64,000 nt of DNA from Nocardioides luteus (lineage in GTDB: Bacteria; Actinomycetota; Actinomycetes; Propionibacteriales; Nocardioidaceae): assembly GCF_015752315.1 (NCBI RefSeq), contig NZ_JADOVJ010000001.1:5695001-5759000 (forward strand), read 5' to 3'. Below are positions 61,672 through 64,000 of the stretch, in pieces (the first letter of the stretch is position 1; each line of letters opens with the position of its first letter). Below the pieces are notes generated by a model, which worked only from the letters and a program-made list of their open reading frames with translations, did no database searches and had not been told where the DNA came from. Position numbers and translations under genes: made by a program.

Positions 61672-62631
61672 ATGATCGGCTTTCGGGATCCCGTGGCTGA
61701 CGCGATCGGACTGCTCAGGCCCCACACGGTGATCGGCCCCAGCCTTCGGGCCGTCGGTGAGTGGGCGTTGAGCTTCGACGCGTTCCTGCACGTGCGGATC
61801 GGCGGCCTCGTACGCGGCGAGTGCTGGCTGATCCTCGACGGGCGCGAGCCGGTGCTCCTGCAGGAAGGTGACACCTTCATGCTGGGCAACCCGCCACCGT
61901 ACGTCCTGGCGAGCTCGCCCGACGCCGGCCGGCGACCAGAGGAGGCGGAGGCGGTGTGGGCGGGCGCCGAGGACGGGTTCGTCCGGATCGGTCCGGAGTC
62001 CGAGGACGATCTCTACCTCTGCGCCGGACACATCGGGTTCGACGAGGAGAACGCGGCCCTGCTGACCAATCTCCTCCCGACGCTCGTGATCGTCCGGGCG
62101 GGCGATCCTCATGGAGCGCGGCTCGCGCAGCTGATCGAGCACCTGGCCACCGAGGTGGGGATGGTCGCCGCCGGCGGACCGCTGGTGCAGAACCACCTCG
62201 CGCAGGTCCTGCTCGTGCACATGCTGCGCGCTCACGCCGGTCAGGCCGGCTGGGCCCGTGGCTGGCTGGGCGCCCTGAACGACGACGGCATCGGGGCCGC
62301 CCTGCGCGCCGTACACTCGGACCTGGCCCACTCCTGGAGCCTTCAGGAGCTCGCCGACATCAGCCACATGTCGCGCTCCGCGTTCGCCCAGGCATTCAAG
62401 GCGCACGTCGGGGTTCCGCCCTTGGAGTACCTCATCAACTGGCGCATGAGCCTGGCTCGCGACGCCCTCGTTCGCGACACACTGTCGATCTCCGACCTCG
62501 CACGAGCCACCGGCTACCAGTCGGAGAGTGCGTTCAGCACCGCGTTCCGCCGCGTGGTCGGCTCATCGCCCTCCAAGTTCCGTGCCGAGGCCCGCCGGCG
62601 CGCAGTCAGCGGTACGCGCCAACCCGCCTGA
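61672..62631 (+). CDS. AraC-family regulator with cupin N-terminus
   Basis: A 319-residue regulator. The N-terminal AraC-binding-like cupin_6 domain is about residues 1-190 (ILDGREPVLLQEGDTFML). The C-terminal double HTH is about residues 215-310 (WSLQELADISHMSRSAFAQAFKAHVG; LSISDLARATGYQSESAFSTAFRRVVG). AGGAGG at 61658-61663 precedes ATG 61672. It is divergent from the SDR gene and most likely controls it. Confidence 0.92.
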   Translation: MIGFRDPVADAIGLLRPHTVIGPSLRAVGEWALSFDAFLHVRIGGLVRGECWLILDGREPVLLQEGDTFMLGNPPPYVLASSPDAGRRPEEAEAVWAGAEDGFVRIGPESEDDLYLCAGHIGFDEENAALLTNLLPTLVIVRAGDPHGARLAQLIEHLATEVGMVAAGGPLVQNHLAQVLLVHMLRAHAGQAGWARGWLGALNDDGIGAALRAVHSDLAHSWSLQELADISHMSRSAFAQAFKAHVGVPPLEYLINWRMSLARDALVRDTLSISDLARATGYQSESAFSTAFRRVVGSSPSKFRAEARRRAVSGTRQPA

Positions 62632-62653
62632 CGATCGCCCCCATAATGTCCCG

Positions 62654-63976
62654 GTGACCCTTCCCCAGACCCTCGGGCGCCTGCGCCAGGTCAAGCCCCT
62701 CGGTTCCGGCGGTTTCGCGGAAGTGTGGCTCTATCACGACCCGGATCTCGACTCGCCTGTCGCCGTGAAGGTGCTCAGTGCGCAGTGGACCCAGGCGGCC
62801 GACATCAGGGAGCGGTTCCTGCAGGAGGCCCGGTTCCTCCGGTCGGTCGACTCGAGCCACGTCGTGTCGGTGCATGACATCGGCGAGACTCCGGAGGGTG
62901 CGCCCTACTTCGTGATGGCGTACGCCGACGCGGGCAGCGTCGCGGAGCTGATCGCCCAGCACCCGCAGGGCATGCCGCCGCAGCTGGTGGCCGATCTGGT
63001 GGCCCAGGCCGCATCCGGTCTCGATGCGCTGCACGTGCGCTCGGTCATCCACCGCGACGTGAAGCCGGCCAACATCCTGCTGGCCGGCGGGTCCGACGGC
63101 AGGCTGCGTGCGATGGTCGCCGACCTCGGCGTCGCACGTGCCCTCGACCAGCACACCGAGGTGACCAGGCAGATCGGGACGCCCGCCTACATGGCGCCCG
63201 AGCAGTTCGACGAGACGCTGCCGATCGACCATCGTGCCGACGTACGCAGCCTGGGTGCTGTCGCGTGGGCGATGTTCGCCGGCCGCTCGCCCGCGCCGGC
63301 GCTGACGGTCGCCTCCCGGGTGCCCGAGCTCGGCTCGGTCGCGCCCGTGCCGGCCACGGTGTCGGCGGTGATCATGCGCGCCCTCGAGCCGCGGGCCGAG
63401 GACCGCTGGCCGGACGCGGGCAGCTTCGCCGCGGCACTCACCGCTGCCGCTGAGGGACGGGCGGTCGCCGTACCTCCTCCTGCGGATGCTCAGACCGTGC
63501 TCCGTTCGCCGGGTCCGACCCCGCAGCCGGCGCGTCGCCGGCGCAACGTCGCCCTCGTCGCGGCCGCCGTCGGTGCCGCGCTGGTGCTGGGCGGCGCCGC
63601 GACCTGGTTCGTGGTGCGTGGCGGCCCGGCCGAGGTGCCGGCCGACGGCGGGGAGACCGCTGCGGGGCAGCCGGTCAGCGGAGCGGAGACCGCGGCCGTA
63701 CGGTTCGTCGACGCGCTCCAGGCCGGTGACTGCGAGGCCGCGGGTCTCTACATGCCCGACCTTGACGACCCGGCCGCCTGGGACTGCACCGATGACGCCA
63801 ACGGTGGCGACGGCTTCTACTTCCACATCCTCGAAGACCTCGACGCCGGCGGTGAGAGGCGGGTCGAGGACCTCGGGGACGGGCTCTTCCGAGTGGTCTG
63901 GGTCGATCAGGGCTACGTCAACATGCAGCGCCAGGAGGACAGCCTGTTCAAGGTGCAGCAGGTCGTCTGCTGCTAG
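62654..63976 (+). CDS. Membrane serine/threonine protein kinase
   Basis: A 440-residue Hanks-type kinase. The glycine loop is GSGGFAEVW, the ATP-binding Lys is in VAVKVL, the catalytic loop is HRDVKPANIL (near residue 135), the activation segment starts VADLG in place of the usual DFG, and GTPAYMAPEQ follows. A TM helix is at about 298-320 (VALVAAAVGAALVLGGAATWFVV), with an extracellular C-terminal domain (VRFVDALQAGDCEAAG) ending in CC. GTG 62654 follows CATAAT (62642-62647) by six bases, implying a leaderless mRNA. Confidence 0.9.
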   Translation: MTLPQTLGRLRQVKPLGSGGFAEVWLYHDPDLDSPVAVKVLSAQWTQAADIRERFLQEARFLRSVDSSHVVSVHDIGETPEGAPYFVMAYADAGSVAELIAQHPQGMPPQLVADLVAQAASGLDALHVRSVIHRDVKPANILLAGGSDGRLRAMVADLGVARALDQHTEVTRQIGTPAYMAPEQFDETLPIDHRADVRSLGAVAWAMFAGRSPAPALTVASRVPELGSVAPVPATVSAVIMRALEPRAEDRWPDAGSFAAALTAAAEGRAVAVPPPADAQTVLRSPGPTPQPARRRRNVALVAAAVGAALVLGGAATWFVVRGGPAEVPADGGETAAGQPVSGAETAAVRFVDALQAGDCEAAGLYMPDLDDPAAWDCTDDANGGDGFYFHILEDLDAGGERRVEDLGDGLFRVVWVDQGYVNMQRQEDSLFKVQQVVCC

Positions 63977-64000
63977 GTCCGGGCGACCGCGGGCAGGCTG

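Overview
The window is about 64 kb of high-GC chromosomal DNA from an actinobacterium, most likely in or near the Nocardioidaceae. The evidence is: an IdeR/DtxR-type iron box, a proteasome-activator (Bpa) gene, F420-type luciferase-like enzymes, a CmtR-type cadmium/lead sensor, two ECF42 sigma factor modules, many GTG/TTG starts and several apparently leaderless genes. No species assignment can be made from the sequence alone.

Layout. 1-2.0 kb: 3' part of 23S rRNA and 5S rRNA with its terminator. 2.2-14 kb: a metal and stress region. It holds an iron-regulated divergent pair (MFS exporter, siderophore-interacting protein), an Nramp-like carrier lacking the usual metal-binding motifs, two separate DGPF/ECF42 sigma modules, a nicotianamine synthase-like gene, a GDT1/TMEM165-type Mn exporter behind a yybP-ykoY riboswitch, and a CmtR-CDF-CDF operon. 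15.3-22.3 kb: a tightly overlapping four-gene operon (two DUF1989 proteins, urea/guanidine carboxylase, allophanate hydrolase) that looks like a guanidine-degradation pathway. It is preceded by two copies of a dyad operator and followed by a TetR gene. 23-41 kb: mostly housekeeping or accessory single genes (P450, WYL regulator, phosphatase, NUDIX, flavin disulfide reductase, VOC, LAL regulator, Bpa, quinone reductase, MobA-like, nitrilase, large membrane protein, biotinyl carrier) and two tRNA-Ser genes.

41.1-42.4 kb: a 69-residue exported peptide precursor with three exact DISWG motifs at a strict 17-residue period, tail to tail with a two-HTH regulator. This is the best candidate here for an undescribed system, possibly a peptide signal and its receptor.

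42.5-56.9 kb: a genomic island at tRNA-Arg(ACG), bounded by a 38-bp direct repeat of the tRNA 3' end. It carries a DNRLRE/LamG secreted protein, a 2468-residue RHS protein ending in a HINT domain and a short toxin tip, its overlapping immunity gene, and a series of toxin/immunity cassettes, two of them frameshifted. Only a relic of an integrase is visible.

57-64 kb: a MarR gene, an LLM/FMN-reductase pair, a YjdJ/YjdI pair linked through a 20-codon ORF to an NADP-binding reductase, an SDR divergent from an AraC regulator, and a membrane serine/threonine kinase.

How the genes work together: the first 14 kb combines several independently controlled responses to iron, manganese and soft metals. 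The 15-22 kb operon would release ammonia from guanidine or urea. The island is an interbacterial-competition locus.
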